Part shown: positions 49,837 through 57,784 of the stretch, in pieces | Layout: each line of letters begins with the position of its first letter | How positions within the stretch are numbered: the first letter of the stretch is position 1 | From: Ruegeria pomeroyi | GTDB taxonomy: Bacteria > Pseudomonadota > Alphaproteobacteria > Rhodobacterales > Rhodobacteraceae | DNA length: 64,000 nt | NCBI RefSeq assembly: GCF_021405525.1 | Contig: NZ_JAGQAG010000001.1 | Coordinates: 930,001 to 994,000 of the forward strand | Direction of reading: 5' to 3' | Made by a program: the position numbers and the translations under genes | The notes under the pieces: model-generated | What the model was told of the DNA's origin: nothing | The model's input: the letters and a program-made list of their open reading frames with translations, nothing else | The model's database searches: none

Positions 49837-50889
49837 TCAGACCCCCAGTTGCCGGCTGAGGTCGATCATCCGCTGCACCGCCAGCCGCGCCCGCTGGGCG
49901 ACGGTTGGGTCGACCTCGACCCGACTGGTCATGGTGTCGAGCGCATAAAGCACCTTTTCCAGCGTGATCTTCTTCATATAGGGACACATGTTGCAGGGAC
50001 CGACGAAGTCGACCTCGGGCAGGGCATCGGCGATGTTCGAGGCCATCGAGCATTCGGTGATCAGCAGCGCCTTTTCCGGCTTCTCCCGCGTGACATAGTC
50101 GATGATGCCGCTGGTCGAGCCCGAGAAATCGGCCTCGGCCACCACATCGGGGGGGCATTCGGGATGGGCGATCAGCCGGGTGCCCGGGTTCCATTCGCGA
50201 AAGTCGCGCAGGTCGCGGGCACTGTACTGCTCGTGCACGATGCACGACCCCTCCCACCAGACCACGTTCTTTTGCGGCACCTGGGCGGCCACGTTCTGGG
50301 CCAGATACTGGTCGGGGGTCATGATGATCGTGTGCTCGGGCAGGGCGGCCACGATCTGGGCGGCGTTGGAGGAGGTGCAGCAGATGTCCGAGGCGGCCTT
50401 TACCTCGGCGGTGGTGTTCACATAGGACACAACCGGCGCGCCGGGATATTTCGCCCGCATCTGGGCGATGCCCTCGGCGGTGATGCTTTCGGCCAGCGAA
50501 CAGCCCGCCCCCATATCGGGCATCAGCACGGTCTTGTCGGGGCTGAGGATCTTTGAGGTCTCGGCCATGAAATGCACGCCGCATTGCACGATCACATCGG
50601 CATCGGTGCGGGTGGCCTCGATCGCCAGTTGCAGGCTGTCGCCGACGAAATCGGAAATGCCGTGATAAATCTCGGGCGTCATGTAGTTGTGGCCCAGGAT
50701 CACCGCGCCGCGTTCGGCCTTGAGCTGGTTGATGGCGCGGACATAGGGCGCGTGGATGGCCCAGTCGGCGGGGGTGACCACCCGCGCCATTCGGGCGTAT
50801 TCCGCGCTCATCTCGGCGGCAAGTGTGGGCGAAGGAGCAAGGTCATACTTGTCGGCGAGGCCGGCACGCATTGCGGGAAGGTCGAACAC
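49837..50889 (-). CDS. nadA: Quinolinate synthase
   Basis: This 350-residue iron-sulfur enzyme condenses iminoaspartate with dihydroxyacetone phosphate. The three cluster cysteines can be seen in VIVQCGVHFMAET, DICCTSSNAAQI and GPCNMCPYMKKIT. VILGHNYMTPEIY and HPECPPDVV also match NadA. It is the first gene of the operon, reading away from a gap that contains a perfect palindrome. Confidence 0.97.
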   Translation of the reverse strand: MFDLPAMRAGLADKYDLAPSPTLAAEMSAEYARMARVVTPADWAIHAPYVRAINQLKAERGAVILGHNYMTPEIYHGISDFVGDSLQLAIEATRTDADVIVQCGVHFMAETSKILSPDKTVLMPDMGAGCSLAESITAEGIAQMRAKYPGAPVVSYVNTTAEVKAASDICCTSSNAAQIVAALPEHTIIMTPDQYLAQNVAAQVPQKNVVWWEGSCIVHEQYSARDLRDFREWNPGTRLIAHPECPPDVVAEADFSGSTSGIIDYVTREKPEKALLITECSMASNIADALPEVDFVGPCNMCPYMKKITLEKVLYALDTMTSRVEVDPTVAQRARLAVQRMIDLSRQLGV

Positions 50890-51203
50890 GGGGCGATAGG
50901 TCCTGCCAGTTGCGAGGGGGTGTCGTTGAGATAGGGGTATATGACGCCGCTGGCCATAGGGGGTGATGGGATAATTTCCCGAAAGGGGGCCTTGTTCCGG
51001 AACTTTGTGACTTTTTCTTCAGGGTTGTTTGTTTGCAAACAAACAATGTTTTTTGCACTTCTATCTTGATTGTGGAATTCTTTCCTCATTGAGGTCATTG
51101 GTGGGCGAACGACGCAACGCGCGGTGAACTGGTCGCGCCATGGGTTGCGATGGGGCGGTGATCGCGGCAAGAGGGGCGGAATGACTTGTCAGGGAACCCG
51201 ACC
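50890..51203. promoter_or_regulatory. Divergent nadA promoter region
   Basis: These 314 bp separate nadA from the divergent YbaK-like gene. The centre (50990-51080) is AT-rich and carries the 22-bp palindrome listed separately. The remainder shows no gene that I can support. Confidence 0.5.
51025..51046. promoter_or_regulatory. Perfect 22-bp palindromic operator candidate for nadABC
   Basis: Arms TTGTTTGTTT and AAACAAACAA meet at a central GC, giving 22 bp of perfect dyad symmetry about 136 bp upstream of nadA. It lies in an AT-rich core of a GC-rich genome, so it is unlikely to be random. A NAD-biosynthesis repressor such as NadQ, predicted for alphaproteobacterial nadABC operons, is the most likely ligand; this is inference. 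Confidence 0.65.
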
Positions 51204-51749
51204 ATGGACGCCTCTTCGGCCTATCAGGACACATTGCCCGTTTCCTCGGACGCGCTGCTTGGCCAGCTTGACGACTGGGGGCTGGCCTATCGACTGTTTA
51301 CCCATGTGCCGCTCAGAACGGTCGAAGACGCCAAGGCGGTCGAGGGAGAGCTGACCCGGCCCGGGGAACGGGCGTTCCGGATCAAGAATCTGTACCTGCG
51401 CGACAAGAAGAAGCGCAACTATCTGGTGACGCTGGAGCAGGATCGTGAGATCGACCTGAAGGCGCTGGGCGCGGTTCTGGGCGCGGGCAACCTGTCCTTT
51501 GGCTCGGCGGACCGGCTGTTGCAGAATCTGGGTATCCGGCCGGGTGCGGTCAGCCCGCTGGCGATGATCAACGGGGTTGGGCAGGGGGTCAGGCTGATCA
51601 TGGATGCGGCGGTGCGCGAGGCCGATGTGGTCTATATGCATCCGCTGGTCAATGATCGCACAGTCGCGATGGCGCGCGCGGACCTGATGGCGTTTCTCGA
51701 CCGCATCGGCTGCGCGGTGACCTGGCTGGACGGGTCCGAACGCGCCTGA
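51204..51749 (+). CDS. YbaK/ProX-type aminoacyl-tRNA deacylase (PrdX-like)
   Basis: This 181-residue trans-editing domain hydrolyses mischarged tRNA, as ProXp-ala does for Ala-tRNA-Pro. It has FTHVPLRTVEDAKAVEGEL, the lysine-bearing KNLYLRDKKKRNYLVTLEQD, LSFGSADRLLQNLGIRPGAVSPLAMIN (seen as LSFGSADRLL and GAVSPLAMIN) and VYMHPLVNDRTVAM. These motifs place it in the prolyl editing group. The ATG at 51204 follows CAGGGAACCCGACC; a TTG at 51186 would add six residues. Confidence 0.87.
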   Translation: MDASSAYQDTLPVSSDALLGQLDDWGLAYRLFTHVPLRTVEDAKAVEGELTRPGERAFRIKNLYLRDKKKRNYLVTLEQDREIDLKALGAVLGAGNLSFGSADRLLQNLGIRPGAVSPLAMINGVGQGVRLIMDAAVREADVVYMHPLVNDRTVAMARADLMAFLDRIGCAVTWLDGSERA

Positions 51750-51756
51750 CGGCGCG

Positions 51757-51793
51757 TGCCTGCGGCGCGAGTATTTTCAACCAGAAAGAAGCA
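51757..51793 (+). repeat. Dispersed GAGTATTTTC element after the deacylase gene
   Basis: GCGAGTATTTTCAACCAGAA with following AGAAG resembles the elements at 5665-5693 and 47321-47350. It fills the 49-bp gap between convergent genes and may help terminate transcription. Confidence 0.45.
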
Positions 51794-51798
51794 GGGGG

Positions 51799-52545
51799 TC
51801 AGACCTCATCCGCAAGCGCCAGGTCGAGGGCGGCGGCGACATGGGCCGCCGAGGGGTTGACGAAGAGATGCCCACCGGCGCGAAAGGTGATGTCGTCCAC
51901 ATGGTCGGGAAAGGCCAGTGGCAGTTCGGTACAGGCCAGCAGGATCGCGGTGCCCGGTTCGGCGTGGCGGTCGCAAAAGGCCAGCAGGCGCGGGCGCGCG
52001 TTTTCCGAGACGCCCGCGTAAAGGTCTTCGTCGATCAACGCCTGCATTTCGGCGATGTCCTCAAAGGGCAGGGCGGGGTTCGCCGTGATTCCCTCTGCGG
52101 CGAGCGCGCTGGCATAGTCGCGGGCCTGCATGGTGACGGCAGTGCCCAGAACCAGGGCCCGGGCGCTGCCGGTTTCGGCTGTGGCGCGTGCGGTGGCGTC
52201 AAAGATCGACAGGACCGGCATGTCGACCCCCCGGCGGATCGCATGCAGCCGCGCATGCGGCGTGTTCGAGGCGATCACCGCGAAATCGCAGCCCGCCCCC
52301 TGAAGGGTCAGCAGGGCGTTGCGGAAGACCGCGTCGAAGCCGGACCAGCTGGCCTCGTCCCCCGGGCGGCCACGCAGGGCGCGGGTCTGCGCCTGGGTGA
52401 CGGATTCGATCGTCATCGGGGGGATTGGCAGCGGCGTTCCATGGCCGCGCGCGGCAAAGAAGCGCCCCGCCCCCTGCGCGATGGCCCGGTAATAGTCTAT
52501 GGTCGAGGGCCAGCCGACGCCGCCGAGTATGCCGATCTTCTTCAT
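51799..52545 (-). CDS. Aspartate/glutamate racemase family protein
   Basis: This 248-residue protein starts KKIGILGGVGWPSTIDYYRA and has NPALPFEDIAEMQALIDEDLY, typical of the PLP-independent aspartate racemase family. The second catalytic cysteine is present in LLACTELPLAF, but the first is replaced by Ser in VIASNTPHARLH. Relatives with a single Cys are known to racemise other amino acids slowly or to act as decarboxylases or isomerases. GGAGGCCCC precedes the ATG at 52545. It is divergent from a LysR regulator. Confidence 0.83.
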   Translation of the reverse strand: MKKIGILGGVGWPSTIDYYRAIAQGAGRFFAARGHGTPLPIPPMTIESVTQAQTRALRGRPGDEASWSGFDAVFRNALLTLQGAGCDFAVIASNTPHARLHAIRRGVDMPVLSIFDATARATAETGSARALVLGTAVTMQARDYASALAAEGITANPALPFEDIAEMQALIDEDLYAGVSENARPRLLAFCDRHAEPGTAILLACTELPLAFPDHVDDITFRAGGHLFVNPSAAHVAAALDLALADEV

Positions 52546-52705
52546 GGGGCCTCCGGGTTGGTGGGGTCTGGTGCAGCGTCCTGCGGAAGGCGCGAAATTG
52601 CCAGAACAAACCTTCTGACGGAAGATTTGTGTTGCAGAGGTGAACGTAGCGCAGGAAAACTGTCGGTAATTGTTGAAATCTGCACAGTTTGAGGCCCTAA
52701 GCCGC

Positions 52706-53584
52706 ATGGAGAATTGGGATGAGGTGCGGACCGCCTATCAGGTGGCACGCATGGGAACCGTCAGTGGCGCCGCCGAGGTGCTGGGTGTGCATCATGCCAC
52801 CGTGATCCGCCATATCGACGCGATCGAGGCGCGGCTGGGCGTCAAGCTGTTCCAGCGCCACGCGCGCGGCTATACCCCGACCGAGGCGGGTCTGGACCTG
52901 CTCAGGGTGGCGCAGGCGACCGATGACCAGTTCAGCCAGCTGGTCGGGCGGCTCAAGGGCGTGGGCGACGATGTCTCGGGCGAGCTGGTTGTAACCTCAT
53001 TGGAATCGCTGGCGCCGCTGGTGGTACCGGTGCTGGGGGCGTTCCAGCGCAAGCATTCGGGTCTGATCGTGCGATATCTGACCGGCGCGCGCCTGTTCCG
53101 GCTGGAATATGGCGAGGCGCATGTGGCGATCCGGGCCGGACGGGTGCCGGACCAGCCCGACAACGTGGTGCAGCCCTTCATCGATCAGGAGGTGGGGCTT
53201 TATGCCAGCCGGGGTTATGTGGCGCGGCGCGGGATGCTCAAGGGGCCCGAGGACCTGAAAAACCACGAGTATGTCGGCAGCGATGACGAGAACAGCCGGG
53301 CACCTTTCTATATCTGGCTGCGCCAGAACGTGCCGCCCGAGGCGATCTCGTTTCGTTGTTCCGATACCTATTCCGCCGGGCACGCGGTGCGGGCGGGGGC
53401 AGGGATCGGCTTTGTCTCGCGCTGGGCCGCTGCGCGCGACCCGGATCTGATCGAGATGCTCCCGGCAGAAGAGGAATGGGCGGGCAAGCTGTGGCTGGTG
53501 ACCCATGTCGACCTGCACCGCACGCCCAAGGTGCAGAGCTTTCTGAAGTTCCTCAAGCAGGCTGCGCGCGAATGGGAGGTCTGA
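52706..53584 (+). CDS. LysR family transcriptional regulator
   Basis: This 292-residue regulator has the N-terminal helix-turn-helix (GTVSGAAEVLGVHHATVIRHIDAIEARLGVKLFQR, seen as VSGAAEVLGVHHATVIRHI) and a periplasmic-binding-type effector domain (about 90-292). The ATG at 52706 is preferred, with GAGG 11 nt upstream. It is divergent from the racemase gene over 160 bp and overlaps the following transporter gene by 13 bp, so it may control one or both. Effector unknown. Confidence 0.88.
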   Translation: MENWDEVRTAYQVARMGTVSGAAEVLGVHHATVIRHIDAIEARLGVKLFQRHARGYTPTEAGLDLLRVAQATDDQFSQLVGRLKGVGDDVSGELVVTSLESLAPLVVPVLGAFQRKHSGLIVRYLTGARLFRLEYGEAHVAIRAGRVPDQPDNVVQPFIDQEVGLYASRGYVARRGMLKGPEDLKNHEYVGSDDENSRAPFYIWLRQNVPPEAISFRCSDTYSAGHAVRAGAGIGFVSRWAAARDPDLIEMLPAEEEWAGKLWLVTHVDLHRTPKVQSFLKFLKQAAREWEV

Positions 53585-54471
53585 GTCCCGAGGGGCGGGG
53601 TCATCTGGCGATGCTCTGCTTTTCGGCGCTGGTGGCGGGCAGCTTCTCGCTTGGTTCGATGGTGGCCAACGAGATCGCTCCGGCGGCGCTGAACGCGGTG
53701 CGGTTCGGGATTGCCGCGGTGGTGATTGGCATCGCGGCGGCGGCGACCACCGGCATTCCGCGCACGGCGCTGCGGGCGCCGTGGCGCTATGCGCTGCTGG
53801 GCGGGCTGTTCGCCGCCTATTTCGTTCTGATGTTCGTGGGGCTGAAGACGGCGCCACCGGTCAGCGCGGCGGCTGTGTTCACCCTGACCCCGGTTCTGTC
53901 GGCGGTTGCGGGCTGGCTGCTGCTGCGGCAGGTGACCACGTCGCGCATGGCACTGGCGCTGGCGATCGGGGCAGGGGGCGCGCTGTGGGTGATCTTTCGC
54001 GCCGACTGGGCCGCTCTCCGGGCGTTTCAGATCGGACAGGGAGAGATCGTCTATTTCTGGGGCTGCGTGGCGCATGCGATCTATACGCCGATGGTGCGGC
54101 GGCTGAACCGGGGCGAGCCCGCGGTGGTGTTCACGCTGGGAATGCTGGTGGCGGGGTGTCTGCTGCTGACCCTTTATGGCTGGGAAGACCTGCGGGCGAC
54201 GGATTGGGCGGCGCTGCCGCCCATCGTCTGGATCGGGCTCCTGTATGTGTCGATCTGCGCCAGCGCGATGACATTTGTGCTGCTGCAATTCGCCACCCTG
54301 CGGCTGCCCTCGGCCAAGGTGATGGCCTATACCTATCTGACGCCAACCTGGGTGATCTGCTGGGAGATCGCACTGGGCAATGGTGCGCCGGGCGGGCTGG
54401 TTCTGGTGGGGATCGCCATGACGGTGGTGGCGCTGGTCATGCTGTTGGAAACACCCGCGCGGCGGGTATAG
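53572..54471 (+). CDS. DMT superfamily (EamA) transporter
   Basis: This 299-residue membrane protein has about ten hydrophobic segments and two EamA-type halves (LVAGSFSLGSMVANEIAPAA and VYFWGCVAHAIYTPMVRRLN). It would export a metabolite such as an amino acid or a related compound. It starts inside the end of the lysR gene (ATG at 53572; a later Met at 53611 is possible). The LysR-DMT pair suggests local regulation. Confidence 0.86.
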   Translation: MGGLSPEGRGHLAMLCFSALVAGSFSLGSMVANEIAPAALNAVRFGIAAVVIGIAAAATTGIPRTALRAPWRYALLGGLFAAYFVLMFVGLKTAPPVSAAAVFTLTPVLSAVAGWLLLRQVTTSRMALALAIGAGGALWVIFRADWAALRAFQIGQGEIVYFWGCVAHAIYTPMVRRLNRGEPAVVFTLGMLVAGCLLLTLYGWEDLRATDWAALPPIVWIGLLYVSICASAMTFVLLQFATLRLPSAKVMAYTYLTPTWVICWEIALGNGAPGGLVLVGIAMTVVALVMLLETPARRV

Positions 54472-54478
54472 CCGGGCG

Positions 54479-54506
54479 GCTCATCCGCCCGGTTGGGCGT
54501 CTTCGC
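54479..54506. repeat. Dispersed hairpin repeat at the 3' end of arsR (copy 2 of 23549-23576)
   Basis: GCTCATCCGCCC-GGTT-GGGCGTCTTCGC matches 23549-23576 in 24 of 28 positions; only the 4-nt loop differs. It lies between convergent genes, contains the arsR stop codon and encodes its last residues. Confidence 0.6.
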
Positions 54507-54822
54507 CCAGTTCCGTCGCAAGAAAGCGTTCGAACGCATCCAGATTGACCGGTTCGAACTGACCGAAACCCTGCATCCAGACCGAGGCCTGCCGCAGCGC
54601 GTCGGGTTCCAGCTTGCACCATTTCACCCGGCCGCGTTTCTCCTGCGTGATCAGCCCGGCACGGGTGAGGATCACCAGATGTTTCGAGATGGCCGCAAGC
54701 GACATCTCGAACGGTTCGGCCACATCGGTCACGGCCATGTCATCCTCGAGCAGCATCGCGAGGATCGCGCGCCTTGTGGGGTCGGCAAGCGCCGAAAAGA
54801 CATCGTCGAGCGGGTCTGACAT
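54481..54822 (-). CDS. ArsR family transcriptional regulator
   Basis: This 113-residue winged-helix protein (DDVFSALADPTRRAILAMLL, then EMSLAAISKHLVILTRAGL and the wing QEKRGRVKWCKLEP) belongs to the ArsR group without metal-binding CXC motifs. It is therefore probably not a metal sensor but of the type that controls SRPBCC-fold partners. No such partner lies next to it. The start at 54822 is where the fold begins. Its last residues EDAQPGG come from a dispersed repeat. Confidence 0.85.
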   Translation of the reverse strand: MSDPLDDVFSALADPTRRAILAMLLEDDMAVTDVAEPFEMSLAAISKHLVILTRAGLITQEKRGRVKWCKLEPDALRQASVWMQGFGQFEPVNLDAFERFLATELGEDAQPGG

Positions 54823-54853
54823 GAACTGGCAGAACCATATGCCGGCTGGATCG

Positions 54854-54869
54854 TCAACCGTTTGGTTGA
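54854..54869. promoter_or_regulatory. Inverted repeat operator candidate upstream of arsR
   Basis: TCAACC-GTTT-GGTTGA is a perfect 6-4-6 inverted repeat 32 bp before the arsR ATG. This spacing and sequence resemble operators of the ArsR subgroup, so autoregulation is likely. Confidence 0.55.
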
Positions 54870-54927
54870 ATATGCATTTCTGGCGATTTTGGTCCCGGAC
54901 CTGCCTGCGGCGCATTTGCACCCCGTT

Positions 54928-54958
54928 TTGAAATGTAATAAATACCTTTTTATTTCAA
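54928..54958. other. AT-rich inverted repeat upstream of the F0 operon
   Basis: TTGAAAT and ATTTCAA flank 17 bp of A/T-rich sequence in an otherwise GC-rich gap. It could be a promoter (TTGAAA with a -10-like TATTTC at 17 bp) for atpI or a factor site. The call is tentative. Confidence 0.35.
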
Positions 54959-55052
54959 TGTGTTGGTCGCAGGTTTGCTGGGGTGACAGAGGCGTTGACT
55001 CTGTGCCCCGGCCCCCTTAGCACATGCCCAAGACTGCGTAGGGGTGCCACCC

Positions 55053-55397
55053 GTGACCGAAGACGACCAAAAGCAGCGGCTGACGCAGCTTGAGGCGCGG
55101 ATCGAAGCGGCCAAGAAGGCCCGCGAAACCGGCACCAAACGCGCGGATGCAAGCCATGCCCAGGGCGAATTGGCCTGGCGGATGGTGATCGAGATGGTTT
55201 CCGGTCTGGGGATCGGATTTGGCATCGGGTACGGGCTGGACAGCCTGTTCGGGACGATCCCGATCTTCCTGGTGCTGTTCACATTGCTGGGTCTTGCCGC
55301 CGGGGTGAATGTCATGCTCCGCAGCGCGCGCGAAATCCAGGCGAAGACAGAGGCCGAAGCCGCCAAGGCAACGGCCGAGAGAGACGAGAGGGACTAG
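55053..55397 (+). CDS. atpI: ATP synthase accessory protein AtpI
   Basis: This 114-residue protein has a charged N-terminal helix, two membrane segments ([19 protein letters not shown] and [20 protein letters not shown]) and a Lys/Ala/Glu-rich tail, the usual alphaproteobacterial AtpI plan. It helps assemble the c-ring. The start is a GTG at 55053, with AGGGG about eight bases upstream; a GTG at 55044 is possible. It precedes atpB by 2 bp. Confidence 0.88.
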   Translation: MTEDDQKQRLTQLEARIEAAKKARETGTKRADASHAQGELAWRMVIEMVSGLGIGFGIGYGLDSLFGTIPIFLVLFTLLGLAAGVNVMLRSAREIQAKTEAEAAKATAERDERD

Positions 55398-55399
55398 AC

Positions 55400-56182
55400 G
55401 TGGCAAGCGAAGCACACGCCGCAGACAAGGCAGCAGAACACGCGGCAGAGGGTGGTAGCCTGGTCTTCCACCCGATGGATCAGTTCATCGTCAAGCCGCT
55501 GTTCGGCGACGGCGCGGTGGGCATGTTCACCATCACCAACTCGACCCTGTGGATGGGTCTGGCGGTGCTGGCGATCATCGGCCTGCTGGTGCTGAGCACC
55601 TCGAAACGCGCCATCGTGCCGGGCCGCATGCAGTCGATCGCGGAACTCGCCTATGGTTTCATCTACAAGATGGTCGAGGACATCTGCGGCAAGGACGGGG
55701 TGAAATACTTCCCCTATGTCATGACCCTGTTCATGTTCATCGTGACGGCCAACTTCCTGGGCCTGCTGCCCAAGTCGTTCACCACCACCTCGCATTTCGC
55801 GGTGACCATGGTGCTGGCGCTGGCGGTGTTCCTGACCGTGACCATTCTGGGTTTCGTCAAGAACGGCGCCGGGTTCCTGAGCCTGTTCTGGGTGTCGAGC
55901 GCGCCGCTGGCCCTGCGTCCCATCCTGGCGATCATCGAGCTGATTTCCTACTTCGTGCGTCCGGTCAGCCACTCCATCCGTCTTGCCGGTAACGTCATGG
56001 CAGGCCACGCGGTGATCAAGGTGTTCGCAGGCTTTGCCGCCATCGCCGCGATCAGCCCGGTTTCGGTTCTGGCGATCACCGCCATGTACGGTCTCGAGGT
56101 GCTGGTGGCCTTTATCCAGGCCTATGTGTTCACCATCCTGACCTGCGTCTACCTCAAGGACGCGCTGCACCCGCATCACTAA
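55400..56182 (+). CDS. atpB: F0F1 ATP synthase subunit a
   Basis: This 260-residue inner-membrane subunit forms the proton half-channels against the c-ring. The essential arginine is in [14 protein letters not shown], and [27 protein letters not shown] and [16 protein letters not shown] complete the core helices. It has a hydrophilic 30-residue N-terminus. The F1 genes are elsewhere, as is normal for this bacterial group. Confidence 0.97.
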   Translation: MASEAHAADKAAEHAAEGGSLVFHPMDQFIVKPLFGDGAVGMFTITNSTLWMGLAVLAIIGLLVLSTSKRAIVPGRMQSIAELAYGFIYKMVEDICGKDGVKYFPYVMTLFMFIVTANFLGLLPKSFTTTSHFAVTMVLALAVFLTVTILGFVKNGAGFLSLFWVSSAPLALRPILAIIELISYFVRPVSHSIRLAGNVMAGHAVIKVFAGFAAIAAISPVSVLAITAMYGLEVLVAFIQAYVFTILTCVYLKDALHPHH

Positions 56183-56189
56183 TCTCAGC

Positions 56190-56207
56190 GGCGGGCCCGT
56201 GCCCGCC
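56190..56207 (+). other. Hairpin before atpE
   Basis: GGCGGGC-CCGT-GCCCGCC is a perfect 7-bp stem eight bases after the atpB stop and about 50 bases before the atpE start. With the hairpin after atpE it brackets the c-subunit message. Confidence 0.55.
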
Positions 56208-56258
56208 CTGTGTATCCAACACCCTGACATTCAACTTCCAATCGTAAGGAGACACATC

Positions 56259-56483
56259 ATGGAAGGCGATCTCGCACATATCGGCGCAGGCCTGGCAGCA
56301 ATCGGTTCCGGCGCAGCCGCAATCGGTGTGGGCAACGTGGCCGGCAACTTCCTGGCCGGCGCCCTGCGCAACCCCTCGGCCGCCGCGTCGCAAACCGCGA
56401 CCCTGTTCATCGGCATCGCATTCGCAGAAGCCCTGGGGATCTTCGCGTTCCTCGTCGCTCTGCTGCTGATGTTCGCCGTCTAA
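56259..56483 (+). CDS. atpE: F0F1 ATP synthase subunit c
   Basis: This 74-residue two-helix proteolipid assembles into the rotor ring. The glycine-rich first helix is [21 protein letters not shown], the polar loop has RNPSAAASQ, and the proton-binding glutamate is in [31 protein letters not shown] precedes the ATG. Its mRNA is bounded by hairpins on both sides, fitting the need for roughly ten copies per enzyme. Confidence 0.97.
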   Translation: MEGDLAHIGAGLAAIGSGAAAIGVGNVAGNFLAGALRNPSAAASQTATLFIGIAFAEALGIFAFLVALLLMFAV

Positions 56484-56507
56484 TTCGCGGAACCTGATCC
56501 TTACGCG

Positions 56508-56538
56508 CAGGTGGGCCCAGGCCATAGCGGCCCACCTG
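56508..56538 (+). other. Hairpin after atpE
   Basis: Perfect 10-bp arms CAGGTGGGCC and GGCCCACCTG enclose an 11-nt loop in the 86-bp gap before the b' gene. No T tract follows, so it more likely protects or processes the atpE message than ends transcription. Confidence 0.6.
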
Positions 56539-56569
56539 TTGTAAAGACAACGTTCCGACGGAGGACAAC

Positions 56570-57115
56570 ATGGCGACTGAAACAACCGGAGCTGTCAGCA
56601 CCTGCGTCGATTCCCATGGCTCTGCCATCGGCATGCCGCAGCTGTGTTTCGACTGGTTCCCGAACCAGATCTTCTGGCTTGTCATCACGCTGGTCGTCGT
56701 CTTTCTGGTCCTGTCGCGCGTGGCCCTGCCGCGTATCGCGGCAATCCTGGCCGAGCGTCAGGGGACCATCACAAACGACCTCGCCGCTGCCGAAGACCTG
56801 AAAGCCAAGGCCGCCGCAGCGGAAGAAGCCTATACCAAGGCGCTTGCCGATGCCCGCGCCGAGGCGCAGCGTATCGCCGCCGAGGCCCGTGCCGAGATTC
56901 AGGCTGGCCTGAACGACGCCATCGCCAAGGCCGATGCCGAGATTGCCGCCAAGGCCGCTGAATCGGAGAAGGTGATTGCCGGTATCCGTGCCGGTGCGCT
57001 GGAAAGCATCGAAGCGGTTGCCAAGGACACTGCCGAGGCGCTGGTGGATGCGCTGGGTGGCAAGGCCGACGCTGCCGCTGTTTCCGGTGCCGTCGAGCAG
57101 CGGATGAAAGGATAA
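56570..57115 (+). CDS. atpF2: F0F1 ATP synthase subunit b'
   Basis: This 181-residue stator subunit has a 40-residue N-terminal part with [21 protein letters not shown] as the membrane anchor, then a long Ala/Glu/Lys coiled coil to the end. Photosynthetic and related alphaproteobacteria have paired b and b' subunits, and this is the b' copy by its order and its [10 protein letters not shown] anchor. It is followed 5 bp later by subunit b. Confidence 0.94.
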   Translation: MATETTGAVSTCVDSHGSAIGMPQLCFDWFPNQIFWLVITLVVVFLVLSRVALPRIAAILAERQGTITNDLAAAEDLKAKAAAAEEAYTKALADARAEAQRIAAEARAEIQAGLNDAIAKADAEIAAKAAESEKVIAGIRAGALESIEAVAKDTAEALVDALGGKADAAAVSGAVEQRMKG

Positions 57116-57120
57116 GAGAC

Positions 57121-57693
57121 ATGCGTAACATTCTCGCCCCTGTCCTGAGCCTTGTCCTGATCGCTGGCGTGGCCAGCCCGGCCCTTGCCGCGAGCGGCCC
57201 GTTCTTCTCGCTGAAGAACACCGATTTCGTGGTGACCATCGCGTTCCTCGTCTTTGTCGCGGTGCTGTTCTATTTCAAGGTGCCGTCGATGATCGGCGGG
57301 GCGCTGGACAAGCGTGCCGAAGGCATCCAGTCGGACCTGGACGAAGCCCGCAAGCTGCGTGAAGAAGCGCAAAGCCTCCTGGCCTCATTCGAGCGCAAGC
57401 AGAAGGAAATGCAGGGCCAGGCCGATGCCATCGTGGCTGCGGCCAAGGACGAGGCACAGCGTGCTGCGGAGCAGGCCAAGGTGGATCTGCAGGCGTCGAT
57501 CGCCCGCCGTCTGGCCGCCGCCCAGGACCAGATCGCCTCGGCCGAGGCGGCAGCGGTCAAGGACGTGCGCGACCGGGCCATCGCAATCGCGGTTGCCGCC
57601 GCCGGCGACGTGATCGCCAGCAGCATGACCGCGACCGAGGCCAACAAGCTGATCGATGCCGGCATTGCCGACGCGGGTGCCAAGCTGCACTGA
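57121..57693 (+). CDS. atpF: F0F1 ATP synthase subunit b
   Basis: This 190-residue stator subunit starts with a signal-like hydrophobic stretch ([20 protein letters not shown]), then the membrane anchor [19 protein letters not shown] and a coiled coil from about residue 55. The anchor is followed by [17 protein letters not shown], typical of b. It is the last gene of the operon and is closed by a terminator. Confidence 0.95.
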   Translation: MRNILAPVLSLVLIAGVASPALAASGPFFSLKNTDFVVTIAFLVFVAVLFYFKVPSMIGGALDKRAEGIQSDLDEARKLREEAQSLLASFERKQKEMQGQADAIVAAAKDEAQRAAEQAKVDLQASIARRLAAAQDQIASAEAAAVKDVRDRAIAIAVAAAGDVIASSMTATEANKLIDAGIADAGAKLH

Positions 57694-57717
57694 CGTCAAC
57701 AGCATGTACCGATCTGG

Positions 57718-57744
57718 AAAACCCGGCCGATGGTCGGGTTTTTC
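57718..57744 (+). terminator. Terminator of the F0 operon
   Basis: An 11-bp stem AAAACCCGGCC/GGTCGGGTTTT (one GU pair) with loop GAT runs into TTTC. It also lies just after the stop of the convergent GntR gene. Confidence 0.85.
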
Positions 57745-57784
57745 GATTCCAAAGATGTCGTCAGGGTAGTTGCCCGGGCGCAGT

